DNA of 64,000 nt from Congeria kusceri (taxonomy: Eukaryota > Mollusca > Bivalvia > Myida > Dreissenidae), in the NCBI GenBank assembly GCA_027627225.1, contig CM051029.1, positions 76,607,578 through 76,671,577 of the forward strand, given 5' to 3'. Numbering within the stretch: the first letter of the stretch is position 1; the number at the start of each line of letters is the position of its first letter. The notes beneath the pieces were generated by a model. It ran no database searches, was not told the origin of the DNA, and was given only the letters and a program-made list of their open reading frames with translations. Positions 35,260 through 47,743 of the stretch are shown here, piece after piece. Made by a program: the position numbers and the translations under genes.

Positions 35260-38200
35260 CAATTATTATACCCCCACAAACGAAGTTTAGGGGGGGTATA
35301 TAGGAGTGAGCTTGCCGGTTTGTCGGTCCCTCAGTCTGTCTGTCTGTTGGTTTTTGGTTTCCGGATGATAACCAGACCTGTTTACTCCTATGGATTGTCC
35401 ATATTTGCTACGATTTTACCACAGAAACTACGCACTACGGATTGATATTGAAAATCCTACGGAAATCTGTCATTTGCAGTAAAAAAAATTGTTTTATTGG
35501 CTTCGTTTCATTAATTATACCAAATTTCTCTATTTAGTGCATCAGTGTTATATAAAATTGGAGTCCCCGATGCACAATTTCTGATCAGTATATTTTGCTG
35601 TACGTATACTTGGTAATAGAGACTATTATGCGAGCGCTTGTCATCTCCGTTAACAATTTGTTGCTAAGTTACGCAGCTGTGTAGGTCCGAGACATGCCCA
35701 ACAGTCTGAGTTTGCTGTCTCGCACAAGGCCTCTATTCAATGTTTGGTTATTGTAGGGATGAAAACGAACGTTAATAACAAGATTTTAAATCAATGTTTA
35801 ATTAATTTGTATATCTTTTGTCTCGTGAAAGCTTACGCTCACGCAATTTTGTTGTTTCTGGTCACTCTGCTCAAAACTTTATATTGATAAGTCATCTTTT
35901 TTATCCATAGTGTTTTGGGCAAAATCATTTACAAAACTCAGAAACTTTTTAACGGTATTTTAAGATTCGAAATTCTACGGGATGTTTTTAGTCGTAATAA
36001 ATCATCACGACTGTCCAAAGTGCCGTGTTTTCTTGTACCAAAAACTTAGCATCGTTTTCTGGTATTAAGTTTTATTTACAGCATCTTTTGTTAGTATACC
36101 CTTTAATCGTTAAAACAGTCACCGCAGACAATAATGCTCTGTACAGTACGTACCTCTGAATCATTTGACGCGCGTAGGCAAGACGTGCACAAGGACATTT
36201 TCACGCCGTTTTTGCAAGAACAAAGCATGGATAATATACATGGATTTTAATCAAGATCTTTATAATGCACCTATTATCCAATCAGTACTACAAGTTCAAC
36301 TGTGGTATCAATTAAAACAGTAAAAAAACCCATTAAACACATGTCCATACGAACGTAATTAATCGAATAAAAAAGGCTCCATTAGTAGATCACGTGTAAC
36401 CTTATGATTCGATAAAGACTGTGATGCGCAGTAGTCATAAACATCCGGAAAAAAAGATTACTTTCAGTTTTGCAAAGCTAGAGGTATACAGTACCGTTTA
36501 AGAGTTGACGTTTCGTGTATTTCATTGCGTTTAAATAATTACCAAAAAAATGAAAATGTGTTAGCCTTAATTTTAAGAAGTAAAACGCGCTAGATAACGT
36601 CATTTGACACGTGCGGCATGAAAAAATAGACGTATAGACCTCCCTAACCCACCACTCGGGACCGGGGCGCCTGAAAAAATATCATGTGGTAAGCACTGTT
36701 GAGAAATCAGAAGTCAGCACGTAGTATTTTAAGCTTTATCAGTTGTGTAATGCTGAAGTTTAATGTCAAACATTAAAGATATTTTGAATTTGATACAGAA
36801 TATTGATATATATTTATTAATATCCAATTTTGTTATTTAGTGGTTAATAAATTTTTGTTGTGTAAAACGCTGGTTGACTGTTACGAGGGATGTTAAAAAA
36901 TAACGTAGAGTTTTTATATTGTTTACAACTAAACAAACTTAATTGAATAAAACCTATATCAAAATGAATCGGGATTCAAATGGAACATGTGTAAGAAGTA
37001 ATATTGTGAAATTAATTTGTTACGCACCTAATCTATTTGATAATATAACCATGGTATCCGTTAAGTGGAACACCCATTTATTTGTATTAAAACAAGTAAA
37101 TAGATCGTAAATTCTGTACAAAATAAGTATACTTACTTAAAAAAAATTTAGTATAATGCATGACCCACATACATTGACATACCAAAAGTTGGCTTCATTT
37201 TAAGATTGCCTATTAATACAAACAATATTGATTTGACGGTGATGCACAAAGTCAATTGAGAAAAAATGTAATTGTGAGATTAACTCTAAATTCGGGTGGT
37301 AATGAAATCGAGTAAAGATATTTGTACATCATTTATGCAGACATTTGATTTTATCAACAAGCCGCATAGAATACAGTTTTTGAGTAGGGCACGTGTTTTT
37401 AACATAGTGCAATAGAATTTTTAGATGGCGTTGTAAGCATTGAGACATGAATGGATAAGCAAAAAAAGACGCGAACATGACGACGTCAATCAGCTTAAAT
37501 TATCTTGATCAGCACGGACAGTCAATGGTCAGGTAGCTATGCGAAATTTCTCGCTTGGTTTATTTCTCCATGATTAATGCATGTTGATAAGTAAGAAATA
37601 AGAAGAAAATGTCATTGACAAATTACATCATTATTTTAATTTTCAGTGTACATGCTGATTTAAAATAAGACGTAAATATTACTTTATTGTAAATATTTCT
37701 AACAGGTATTTCCTTTCTTGATTCAGTAAAATAATGTTTGCATATGTTAACATTATACACGTTTATATGCTAAATGTGTAATGTAATCAGACATACTTAA
37801 AATGCAGAATGTTTTAAAATATATTGTATATATTGGTATTCAAAACGACAAAAAGCGCTTTGTACCAGTATATGCGACTGATTATCATATTGCCTCAAGA
37901 CCATGATGAGAAAGGCCTCTTTACGGAGATTCCAACACAAGAATCATTGATAAGATAGTGTAATTAAAATATCCGAAAACATTTAATAATAGTGAAATAA
38001 TAATATTGAAACAAGAACATTTCCTTCGCGCCAAATCTTCCCTGAAGTAAATGACGTTAATGAAGTCATTGAATTCCAATTGACCTGCTCCGGGTTGCCT
38101 ATAGTGTCTCAATCCTAAATGCCTGCCATTTTTAACAGAGAAGAGCAAAATGGCTGAAATTTTGTAAATTGATTCAATATATATTCCAATTTATTTTAAT

Positions 38201-38880
38201 GTACTTTTTTCTATGAAATGATTATATGTCTAAAAATATGAAAACAATCTACATTATTTTTTATCATCTCTCGTAGTTACTACTGACAGATACCAAAAAC
38301 TACTGATGCAACTTTGTCGGACTACTGACAAAGCTTGAAAGGGGTAAACAGGTCTGGATAACTCAAGAAAGGCTTGACATATTCCAATAATTTTTGGTAC
38401 ACATGTGTAACGTCATAGAGTACAGGTCAAGTTCGATGTTGGTTTAAAACCACTAAATTTTGACAGAGTTACGTCCCTTTTTGACTTAAAATTCCCTAAA
38501 AACACGATTTCAGGACGATCACTCAAGAATGGCTTGATGTATTCAAATAATTATTGGTATACATGTGTAGTATCATAAAATACGGGTCAAGCTCGACTTT
38601 GGTTACAAACCACTACATTTTGACAGAGTTATGGCCCTTTATTTGTCTTAAGTTCCCTAAAAACATGGTTTCCTGACAGGAACTCAACAATGGCTTAACA
38701 TATTTAAATAATTATTGGTACACATTTGAAGCATCATAAAATACAGGTCAAGTTCGACTTTGGTTACAAACCACTAAATTCTGACACAGTTATGGCCCCC
38801 CTTTTTGACTTAAATTCCCGAAAAACATGGACAATAACTCATGAAAGGCTTCACATATTTAAATTATATTTGGTAAATTG
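35260..38880 (+). mobile_element. Tandem-core element ATACCCCCAC type, copy 2 (split)
   Basis: The 5' part (ATACCCCCACAAACGAAGTT, GGGGGGGTATATAGGAG, to GGTTTCCGGATGATAA at 35371) resumes at 38358 with ATAACTCAAGAAAGGCTTGA. It then holds about three 165-bp monomers matching 25740-26390. The two parts join without loss once the 2986-bp insertion is taken out. The 3' terminus seen in copy 1 is missing; the similarity stops near 38876. Confidence 0.75.
35372..38357. mobile_element. 2986-bp TIR element with ATAA target duplication, unclassified
   Basis: The left end CCAGACCTGTTTACTCCT (35372-35389) and the reverse complement of the right end, CCAGACCTGTTTACCCCT (38340-38357), match at 17 of 18 bases. 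ATAA flanks both ends (35368-35371 and 38358-38361). Beyond the TIRs the subterminal regions both carry short 'actac'/'agtagt' phrases. The interior is mostly AT-rich with no long frame. The best run is a 75-codon minus frame (38148-37921; RHYRQPGAGQLEFNDFINV), which has more codon-like composition than its surroundings but no family I recognise. A 4-bp duplication is compatible with several DNA-transposon groups, so I leave the class open. Confidence 0.8.
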
Positions 38881-39798
38881 ACGCGATTCAATAAATAAGT
38901 TTGCAACTGAGACTTTCGTAACTTATCGAGAAAGTTTTTACACCTAACCCAAGTCAGTACTTTTGTTTGACAGATATTGCTCATGATCAACAGCGCTATA
39001 AAAAAGGCCCAGTCATTTATACTTTAAACTAAAATATCTCAATAGAGGGTTAACGCACGTCAAGTTATTTGAATTTTAACTAGCTGGTGTATTTGTTTTG
39101 GGTCTGTATACATTCTGCATATATTTTTAATTTTTTTTTAATAAACTATAAAATAAAATAGATTAAATTTTATTTAACTGATTATAACTATTATTCATTC
39201 TAAATTAAGGCTTGCCACACAGGATTACACAATACTTAAATTTTAAAAAGATGCGATACCACGAAAGATGCGATACTACAAACAATTTCATATCTCCCTT
39301 GACTATTTGTATTATTGCGTTTTAACAACAACAAAAGCAAATACGGAAAAAAAAGCAATATAACCTTGACAGATAAAAACAGCTGCAAATTGTTCCGAGA
39401 TTTCCCCCTCAAATTGTGCTAAAAAATCAGGTGCGTTTTACATTCTGTTGCGTCCACCGGGCGCAGACGTTACAAAACTATGTGTCTCATTGGAAATTTA
39501 TGCGCCCCGTACGCAGGGCGCACATCTTGATAATCATTAATAATTTCAAGAAATAAAGCTGAATTTTGAACAGTGTTTGTAACCCGATGCCCTGATGCCA
39601 CTGGCATACACTAACTAATTTGAGTTGCTCTTGTATTTTGTGTTAATGTAATTCGGTTCACGTCTAAGAGTCGTATACATTTGTTCCCACCCACCCCCCA
39701 CCTCCCAAAAAAAACAACAACAAATAATTGACCTACCTACCCACCTTGAAAATTCTGGGTCGCGTTACCGCAAACAAACCATTGTTTGAGGATGGCCT

Positions 39799-40800
39799 AA
39801 ATGTTTAAAATATACACTATCACTCAGAAGTATTGACGTCTTGATCAACAATGATAGTTTAGTCAAAATTATTGTAAAAAAATACTAAAAATCTTACTAC
39901 CCATTGGAGTTAATACAACATTTTATACAAATTAAGAGATTGATAACTGGGTCCTTCTCATTCTCAATTGGTATATAAAAACTGCAATCAAAAGATGTTT
40001 ATTAAGATTTGACAGATGTAAAAAGACCAAGAAGCATTCTTAATAAATGGTTTTAAAATAAAGAATCCTTGGTGAGTAAGTGAGGGCTGAGCTAACAACT
40101 GAAAATTTAGATTATTAAATAACAGTTAAATTAAGATCTGTGTTACTTAATTATTTTCCTGTGTGCCTGGCCCAGCACGACTCATGCATTTACACAGAGG
40201 GGAAAGAGGAGAGGAAAAGAAAGAGTAAGGGGGAGTTCCTGCAGCTTGAGTAATTAATGTAAATTGTGCACAATACAGCACAAAACAATAAATTAGTTCT
40301 GGAGTAATATTTAATTAATAAATTCATATATTGAATTATAACCAGGTAGATATAAATTACCAATATTGGTACGATGCTAATGATAATGGACAGAGCCAGT
40401 AGTATACAATTTAAGCACTAACTGGGTTTAACTCTGTGAATGCATTACTGAGCAATGTTCTAGATTTTATACAAGTTGGTTTTGAAGCCTTGTCTCCCAT
40501 CATGGGATGATAGTGATATTTTTAAGATGGATGAAGAATTTGGTTTGGCAAGAGTTACTCCCTGTCGTAAGTTAAATGCAACTAATTTCCCTATTAGTAT
40601 GGGGTTGGGCCTAAAATAAAATATTGTTTGTTTCCACTCCCGCGACTGGCCGAGCAAAATCGCAGCGACCCCAAAAAATTTATAGACCAAAGAAAACAAT
40701 ATTTTATTTTATTTGTGTGTGAAAATGCGGGGTGCAAATCCTTAAAAAGAATCCAATAGCGTGTACAAATCTTACTTTCCAAAGACGCTTATAAAATGAC
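39799..40800. other. No gene seen
   Basis: AT-rich sequence with a GGGGAAAGAGGAGAGGAAAAG purine run near 40199-40235. The 79-codon frame at 40460-40699 (minus) has no recognisable domain. Confidence 0.4.
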
Positions 40801-40807
40801 TTAACGG

Positions 40808-40985
40808 ACAGTTCTCTGTTAAGCGTAATTTGGCGTATTTTGTCGCATGCTTTTAGGAAAAGGACGCCATAACATTCATTGTCAGATTCTAGGGCGCAAC
40901 CATGTCTGCTCGCATATGCATGTTGTTTTTTTAAAGAGAAAGAATGCCCACCGGCAATTAACAAACTTGCCTTTATGCACTCACA
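40808..40985 (-). mobile_element. Partial copy of the CAGAGTTCTCG hAT-like MITE family
   Basis: It starts CAGTTCTCTGTTAAGCGTAA and TTTGGCGTATTTTG, the reverse complement of the right end of 62116-62411. It continues with AGGACGCCATAACATTC and ends near CCGGCAATTAACAAAC. The other terminus is lost. Confidence 0.6.
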
Positions 40986-40989
40986 CCAA

Positions 40990-41190
40990 TGTTCGTTTAG
41001 GAGTCCTCTACCAAACTTATTCAAATGGTTTGGCCTCACTGCACAAGATGGCCGCCAGAGCTAAAAACGGAAATATGTCTTAACGCCAGTTTAGAAATAT
41101 GTCTGAAAGCCAATTTCTTGTAAACCTATGGCTAATTTTTTTAATAATTTCACACAAACGTTCGTTTGGTGGTCCTCTACCAAAATTAAT
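40990..41190 (+). repeat. Tandem-core monomer fragment (AAGATGGCCGCCAGAGC)
   Basis: 'ggagtcctctaccaaacttattcaaatgg' followed by AAGATGGCCGCCAGAGCTAA and, about 130 bases on, 'ggtggtcctctaccaaaa' mark one monomer and part of another of a common bivalve repeat. Non-coding. Confidence 0.55.
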
Positions 41191-42149
41191 CAACACAATA
41201 ACATAAATCTTACATTTTCAATGTCACATTTAACCATGAGTAACCATAAAAGGAACATTTTCATCCATCTTGCATTTGATCATTATTTTCCAAAAAAAAG
41301 ATAGCATGTCCAGTGGAGAAAAGTTCCTTTGACGGACACTTTCTTAAATGCAAATATGCAACATTGCATAGAAACAAACATATGTCAGTAATTTCATGAC
41401 AACTCTTTAGTCCACACTGTTTTTCCATTTTATTTTGAGACCAAATTTTTGCCAAATCTCACCAAACTGCATACATTTTTGATCATCAACATGAAACTTC
41501 CATACTTCTTCACTGTACATGTATATGTACCCCCATCGGCAAAATAAAAAATCCGGCTTTAATGTGGTTTACGCATTTTTCTCTTATTTCTTGCTTTTGA
41601 ACGAGTAATAAAAAAAATGCGTGAGATATGCTGAAGCATCACAATATGTGTATATTATTACATCATAAATATGATGTCATTATGATTCCGCAATTGTCGA
41701 TCACTGTTCTGGTGGGAAAATAGTACCACTGTTACTGCGTCATTGTCACTTAATTACATTTGTATTGAATATTATTATGAGTTTTCTGTTGTTTAAAAAG
41801 GCCGATGTTTACGCTGACGATTAAGGTATTCACATACTTTCAAAAAATAAACATAAAAACGAAGTTAAAAGTAGTTCCATATAACCAAGAGTAAAATGAT
41901 CAAATGTTATCATTACACTCGACCTAGAGTGAAATGATTGGGTTATCAACCACTTATTCACCGCATAGCATGAAATAAAACATGGAGATGTTTAATTGGA
42001 ATAGGTGTTATTACGTCTCATTTATGGCCTCGAAATAACGATGTTTGACTTTTATTTGAAAAATGTTTAACGTTCATAGTACAGTGTAAAGTGTATTGTT
42101 CTGGGTTTGCTCATTCTTTCGCCTGTCTAAATTGTGTTGGTTATTCATC

Positions 42150-43315
42150 TACGAGGGATGTCCAGAAAGTTTGTAGACTACTCAAATATTTTTTGTTTTG
42201 CATTAAGAAAATTAATGGGAACTGCATATGTAACTAAATACATGTATGTTTTTTAAGTTTGCAAAATGTCTTTCAAACGTATTTATGGTAAACATACATA
42301 CCACATAACTAAAACAGTGCATCACACGAAGTACAGAGCAGTTTGACGCTGATTACGACCTTATGTATACATAACGTCACTATTTGTCAAATTATTCTGC
42401 AGACACTGAAACACGCTTTCGACGACGAATTACCTTTTTTCTATGGCAAACTACTCAATGCGTTAAGGTTTTCCTGTACAACTCCATGCTGTATTTCTTT
42501 ATTTGTTATCTATTTTTTTCATGAGTTTGGAAAGTTTGTCATAGCGCTGCCCCTTGCGAGTCAGAATGTACACTCAGACACACTGCAAAATTTATTGGTG
42601 CACCATCTGAATTAAACGGAACATGCTAAATCAGTAAAAAAGGAAGTCGATAGTCCTCGACATATCCTTGCAGCAATATGCTGGTGCTGTGTCCCAGTGG
42701 ACAGAATTTTCTCAAAAGTCCATTAATGTCTGATTATTTTCAGAAGTAATTAATAAGATCTTGGTGTATAACACAAGCCCGAGAACAAACGGAAGACATA
42801 TATCCTTTAATCACAAATTGCATGTGTCCGTAGCAGTAATTCTGCGATTTACCCAAACCTGATAACGCTGCACTGCTGTGTACGAACGTCAAAACGTCAT
42901 CATTTTCTTACAAGGCAAAACACACTCCTTTACCCATATTCTCAAGCGTTTGTTTATTTGACGTCCTAAAACATTTTGTTTTTGCAAACGTTTAAAATAT
43001 ACTTTATTAATGATGTTGCGTTAAATTTATGCAGATTTGCATGGAAATAACAAATTCAGAAATGTTTATAAATTCATTTACAACTGTACCTTTTCAGACC
43101 AATTTGAAGTGCTCCGTACTTCGGTAGTTGTGTTGCCAAGATTGAGTAAATGAAGGTAATTAAGCAATACAATATTATCAAAATGCACCATATAATTATT
43201 GTTAGTAATATACGTCTGAGCTAGTACACAATAGAAAAATTGTTTGAAGGTAGTAATAGTTCATTTTACAACACCGGTCTACGAACTTTCTGGACAACCA
43301 TCGTATTTTATTCCA
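42150..43315. mobile_element. Mariner-like element, degenerate, about 1.17 kb
   Basis: The left end, from a TA at 42150, reads TACGAGGGATGTCCAGAAAG then TTTGTAGAC. The reverse complement of the right end, to a TA at 43314-43315, reads TACGATGGTTGTCCAGAAAG then TTCGTAGAC. TIRs that begin (TA)CGAGGG-TGTCC-AAAAGT and a TA target are typical of mariner elements. The length is near that of a 1.3-kb mariner, but I find no transposase signature (for example HDNAR or YSPDLAP) in any frame. It is either badly decayed or non-autonomous. The 90-codon frame at 42343-42615 has no domain. Confidence 0.7.
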
Positions 43316-43319
43316 CTAT

Positions 43320-44515
43320 TGCATTGGTGCATAATTTGTTGTAAATGACTATACTTGATGGTTTAGTTAAAGATACTGAAATCAGTAGGAGGTAAAATAA
43401 AATAGAGTACTTCTAAGTATAACTGCAAATGAGGAAGTTTAGTTGCAAAACATAACATGTCATATCTCTTGCGATGACTTTACAGCTTTAAATCGGAATG
43501 TGAAAGCAAATGTTTACTCACAAAAGCACAACTACTGATATATTATCATATTGTTCTTTAATGTATCTTTGGCATGAAAACCTTTCTGTTGAAAACGATG
43601 CAAAAATCTTTAGCGTAAATAATATGCCTTAAAAACATTATATGGTCCAAGAAACAATTATGAAGTTTGATAACAATCAGTAGTCATCAGTATGCACTAA
43701 GTTATCAATAGCAAATCTCCCAAGTGAATTCCTTTGTGTAAAATGGTTGTGATAAAAAAGCCACAAGCTTAGTAATTCAAAACTTCCGATGAGATACACT
43801 TTACGTAAAGATATTTTCAAAAAGATTTTAATAAGAACGGTCAAGGATTATACCCATCCTAATTGGCATGGTAAACTACTGATGAACATAATATACCAGT
43901 TTGATAATTGTTGTGAACAACTCTTTGTGCAATTTGTGTATCAGACGTTAACAGATTGTTTGAGACTTGTTCAATAGCCAATTCTCAATGTACAACCCAT
44001 TGAATTGCTTTTAATAACGTAGTACTTCATGAAACATTCAAGACTTAAACATTCGTAACACCCATAAATGGAAAACATATAATTATTTGTCTAGACAAAT
44101 ATACATTCTATTTGTTTAAGACCGTGATTAATATGCTGATACAAATTTATGTAACCAGCTGTATGATTTTCTGTTACTTGTCTGTGTTCAATGTTGCCTC
44201 TAATCTTTGCATATAACTATAATCTTTTCATTCAATGTTGATTAAACTTGCACAGTTTGTATATGGCCATACGATCTCAGCTGGGTGCAATGATGGGCCA
44301 GATAGAATCAAGAACACCATAATTTATGCCCTTTTTATGATAAACAATAAATATCTTTAAAAGATATTCGGCGTCTGTGGTTATTTTGCAAATAAGGAAT
44401 GTAAATTAAACACCATAAATATTCAAACCAATGTAACTAACACTAGATCCGAATGGCAAACAATACTCAAATATTAAATATTACTAGCATTTCACGCCTC
44501 CTAACATACCATTCA
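43320..44515. other. No gene seen; one dispersed-repeat fragment
   Basis: 44236-44345 ('aacttgcacagtttgtatatggcc', 'gggccagatagaatca') matches 49420-49520 and 53270-53370, a bivalve tandem-core monomer. Otherwise AT-rich and without exon signals. Confidence 0.45.
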
Positions 44516-44519
44516 GTGT

Positions 44520-46250
44520 TTTTTTTAACCTTTGGGGGAAAGGTGGGGGGGCCCTTCAGACGGGGAATTTTCATATTTGGTATGTAACATTATATAGTGG
44601 TCCTCTACAAATGTTGTTCAAATGATGCCCCCGGGGTCAAAACTGGCCACACCCCGGGGGTCACATGGTTCATATAGATTTGAATAGCAAAATGACTTTA
44701 CAAATCTTCTCCTCTGAAACCGCAAGGTCCAGAGGTTTCATATTTGGTATGTAACATCGTATAGTGGTCCTCTACAAAGATTGTTCAAATGATGCCGCTG
44801 GGGTCAAAACTGGCCACAACCCGGGGGTCACATGGTTTATATAGACTTGAATAGCAAAATGACTTTAAAAATCGTCTCCTCTGAAACCGCAAAGGCCCAG
44901 AGGTTTCATATTTGGTATGTAACATTGTTTAGTGGTTCTCTACAAATATTGTTCAAACTATGCCCCTGGGGTCAAAACTGGCCACACCCTGGGGCTCACA
45001 TGGATTATATAGACTTAAATTGCAAAATGACTTTAAAAATCTTCTTCTCTGAAACTGCAAGGTCTAGAGGTTTCATATTTGGTATGTAACATTGTATAGT
45101 GGTCCTCTACAAAGATTGTTCAAATGATGCCCCTGGTGTCAAAACTGGCCACACCCCAGGAGGTCACATGGTTTATATAGACTTGAATAGCAAAATGACT
45201 TTAAAAATCTTCTTCTCTCAAACCGCAAGGCCCAGAGGTTTCATATTTGGTATGTAACATTGTTTAGTGGTCCTCTACAAAGATTTTCAAATGATGCCCC
45301 TGGGGTCAAAACTGGCCACACCCCAGGGGTCACATGGTTTATATAGACTTGAATATCAAAATAACTTTAAAAATCTTCTCTGAAACTGCAAGGCCCAGGT
45401 GTTTCATATTTGGTATGTGACATTGAATAGTAATCTTCTACAAAGATTGTTGAAATGATGCCCCTGGGGTCAAAACTGGCCACACCATGGGGCTCACATG
45501 GTCGATATAAACTTAAATAGCAAAATGACTTTAAAAATTGTATTCTCTGAAACCGCAAGGCCTAGAGGTTTCATATTTGGTATGTAACATTGTATAGTGG
45601 TCCTCTACAAAGAGTGTGCAAATGATGCCCCTGGGGTCAAAACTTGCCACACCCAGGAGTTCACATGGTTTATATAGACTTGAATAGCAAAATGACTTTA
45701 AAAATCTCCCCTGAAACCGCAAGGCCCAGAGGTTTCATATTTGGTATGTAACACTGTATAGTGGTCCTCTACAAAGATTGTTGAATCTATGCCCCTGGGG
45801 TCAGAACTAGCCACATCCCGTGGCTCACATGGTTTATATAGACTTAAATAGCAAAATTACTTTTAAAATCTTCTCCTCTGAAACCGAAAGGCCCAGAGGT
45901 TTCATAATTGGTATGTAACATTATATAGTGGTCCTCTATAAAGATTGTTAAAATGATACCCCTGGGGTCAAAACGGGCCACACCCCGGGGGTCACAATGT
46001 TTATATAGACTTAAATAGCCAAATGACTTAAAAAATCTTCCTATTGAAACCGCAAGGCCCGGAGGGTTCATATTTGGTATGTAATGTTGTATAATGGTCC
46101 TCTACAACGATTGTTCAAATGATGCCCATGGGGTCAAAACTGGCCACATCACGGGGCTCACATGGGTTATATAGACATAAATGGCAAAATGATTAAAGAA
46201 TTCTTCTCTAAAACCACAAGGCCCAAAGGTTTCATATTTGGCTATAGCAT
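44520..46250 (+). repeat. Satellite-like array, about 168-bp monomer, about 10 copies
   Basis: Each monomer has GGTTTCATATTTGGTATGTA, 'agtggtcctctacaaagattgttcaaatgatgcccctggggtc' and 'aaatgactttaaaaatcttc'. Starts of the TTTCATATTTGG phrase fall at about 44572, 44733, 44901, 45069, 45238, 45398, 45567, 45730, 45897 and 46067. It is probably the core of the same element as the next array. Frames of 63-85 codons on both strands are monomer artefacts. Confidence 0.85.
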
Positions 46251-46993
46251 TATATTGAGACCTCGATTGGGATTGCATATGGGATGGGTGGGGTCAAGGT
46301 CACTGTTACTAAAAATAGAAAAAATCACTGTTACTAAAAATAGAAAAACGGTTTCTGCTCAATATATTGAGAACGCATTGAGATATTTTAATGAAACTTA
46401 ATACATAAATACATTATATTGAGACCTTGCTTGGGATTGCATATGGGGTGGAGTCAAGGTCAGGGTCACCATTATTAAAATAGAAAAGTGGTTTCAGCTA
46501 AATATCTTGAGAACGCATAGAGCTATTTTAATGAAACTTAATACATAAGTACCTTATATCGAGACATTGCTTGGGGTTGCTTATGGGGTGGATGGGGTCA
46601 AGGTCACCGTTAATGAAAATAGAAAAACGGTTTCCGCTCATTAACTTGAGAACACATGGTGATATTTTAATGAAACTTAATACACATATCGAGACCTCAC
46701 TTGGGTTTGCTTATGGAGTGGGAGGGGTCAAGGTCACTGTTATTAAAAGTAGAAAAACGGTTTACGCTCAATAACTTAAGAACATATTGAGATAATTTAA
46801 TGATTCTTCAGATGTAGATACCTTATATGGAGACCTTGCTTTACGTATGTGGTGGGTGCGGTCAAGGTCACTGTTACTAAAAATAGAAAAACACTTTTTG
46901 CTCAATAGCTTGAGAACGTATTGAGATCTTTTAAAGAAACTTCATACATAGATTTCAGGTGAGCGACCTAGGGCCACGGTGGCCCTCTTGTTA
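46250..46993 (+). repeat. Second array, about 140-160 bp monomer, 5 copies, with element 3' end
   Basis: Monomers carry 'gagacctcgcttgggattgcatatgggg', GGTCAAGGTCACTGTTACTA and 'aaaaacggtttccgctcaataacttgagaac'. The first base of GAGACC falls near 46257, 46420, 46560, 46689 and 46830. The block closes with CAGGTGAGCGACCTAGGGCC and GGTGGCCCTCTTGTT, the typical 3' end of bivalve tandem-core elements. Diverged monomers of this kind recur at 57104-57446. Confidence 0.85.
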
Positions 46994-47099
46994 TATTTTG
47001 TTAAGTGTCAACCTCATATTGAAAAACTTAGCTACTTATTCACAAAAAACACACAAACTTGTTTTGAAAAAACAAACTAATTTTCTTGATACAGTAGAT

Positions 47100-47743
47100 T
47101 CCGCTTAATTGAATAGCCCATTTGTCACATCCGAATATTCAAATAACCGGAGTATTCATATATGCGGAATCAGTCATATTTCAATTATTTCAATGTTAAT
47201 CAGATATGTTATGATCTTATTTAATCCATTTTGATGATATAATGTCAAACCTGTTACGTAAAAAAATGTTTCATACTTTAGAATGCTAATAAATATGCAG
47301 AAAAGCGTTCATAGATGTTTGTTATGCATTATACGGTGCATTTGAAAAATAATTCACTTGTAATAATCACTAACAGGCTACATTGCTTTCTAGATGTGTA
47401 TGCGCTGTACTTGACCCGCAAATTACACCTATTAGTCACATGACATTCAACGGACGCTGCATTCATGCGTGGTGTGAAATGATAACAAAGGCGGTCATAG
47501 AAGCGTGACTGTCAAAACTTGCGATATGATACGTATCCTCGGAGATTATGAGATTATCGAGCGGACTATACGCCTACAACTGATAATTGGCTATTCAATT
47601 AACCGGAGGACACCATATTTTCTATCAGATTAGGCGGTGTTTTTACAATGGGAATGAATGCAAACGGTTTGGTGTTTTCAATCTCTATTCAATTAAGCGA
47701 AATATTCAATTATCCGATATTCAATTAAGTGGATTCTACTGTA
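47100..47743. mobile_element. Pogo/Tigger-like MITE, 640 bp, TA target
   Basis: Between TA dinucleotides (47100-47101 and 47742-47743) the ends are CAGTAGATTCCGCTTAATTG and, reverse complemented, CAGTAGAATCCACTTAATTG, continuing into AATA. Inside each end the word TTAATTGAATA or a variant recurs, giving extended imperfect inverted repeats. CAGTAGA ends with a TA duplication fit the pogo/Tigger branch of Tc1/mariner. There is no transposase; the 61-codon frame at 47587-47772 is composed of TIR repeats. Confidence 0.8.

Larger units (their letters stand above)
34769..39798. mobile_element. Outer inverted-repeat pair (about 5.0 kb, ...GTAACGCGACC)
   Basis: The left arm, 34769-34808, reads AGCCATCCTTAAAAAATTAT then TTGTTCGCAGTAACGCGACC. 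The right arm, 39758-39798, read in reverse complement, gives AGGCCATCCTCAAACAATGG then TTTGTTTGCGGTAACGCGACC. The arms are about 40 bases with few mismatches. They may bound one element that later received the inner insertions, or they may be two oppositely oriented copies of a MITE. The flanks (AAATA/AAATG) hint at a duplication but do not prove it. No transposase is visible. Confidence 0.5.

Noticed and set aside
44832..46774. Series of 63-90 codon frames on both strands
   Set aside because: They repeat with the 168-bp and 140-160 bp monomers and are artefacts of the arrays.
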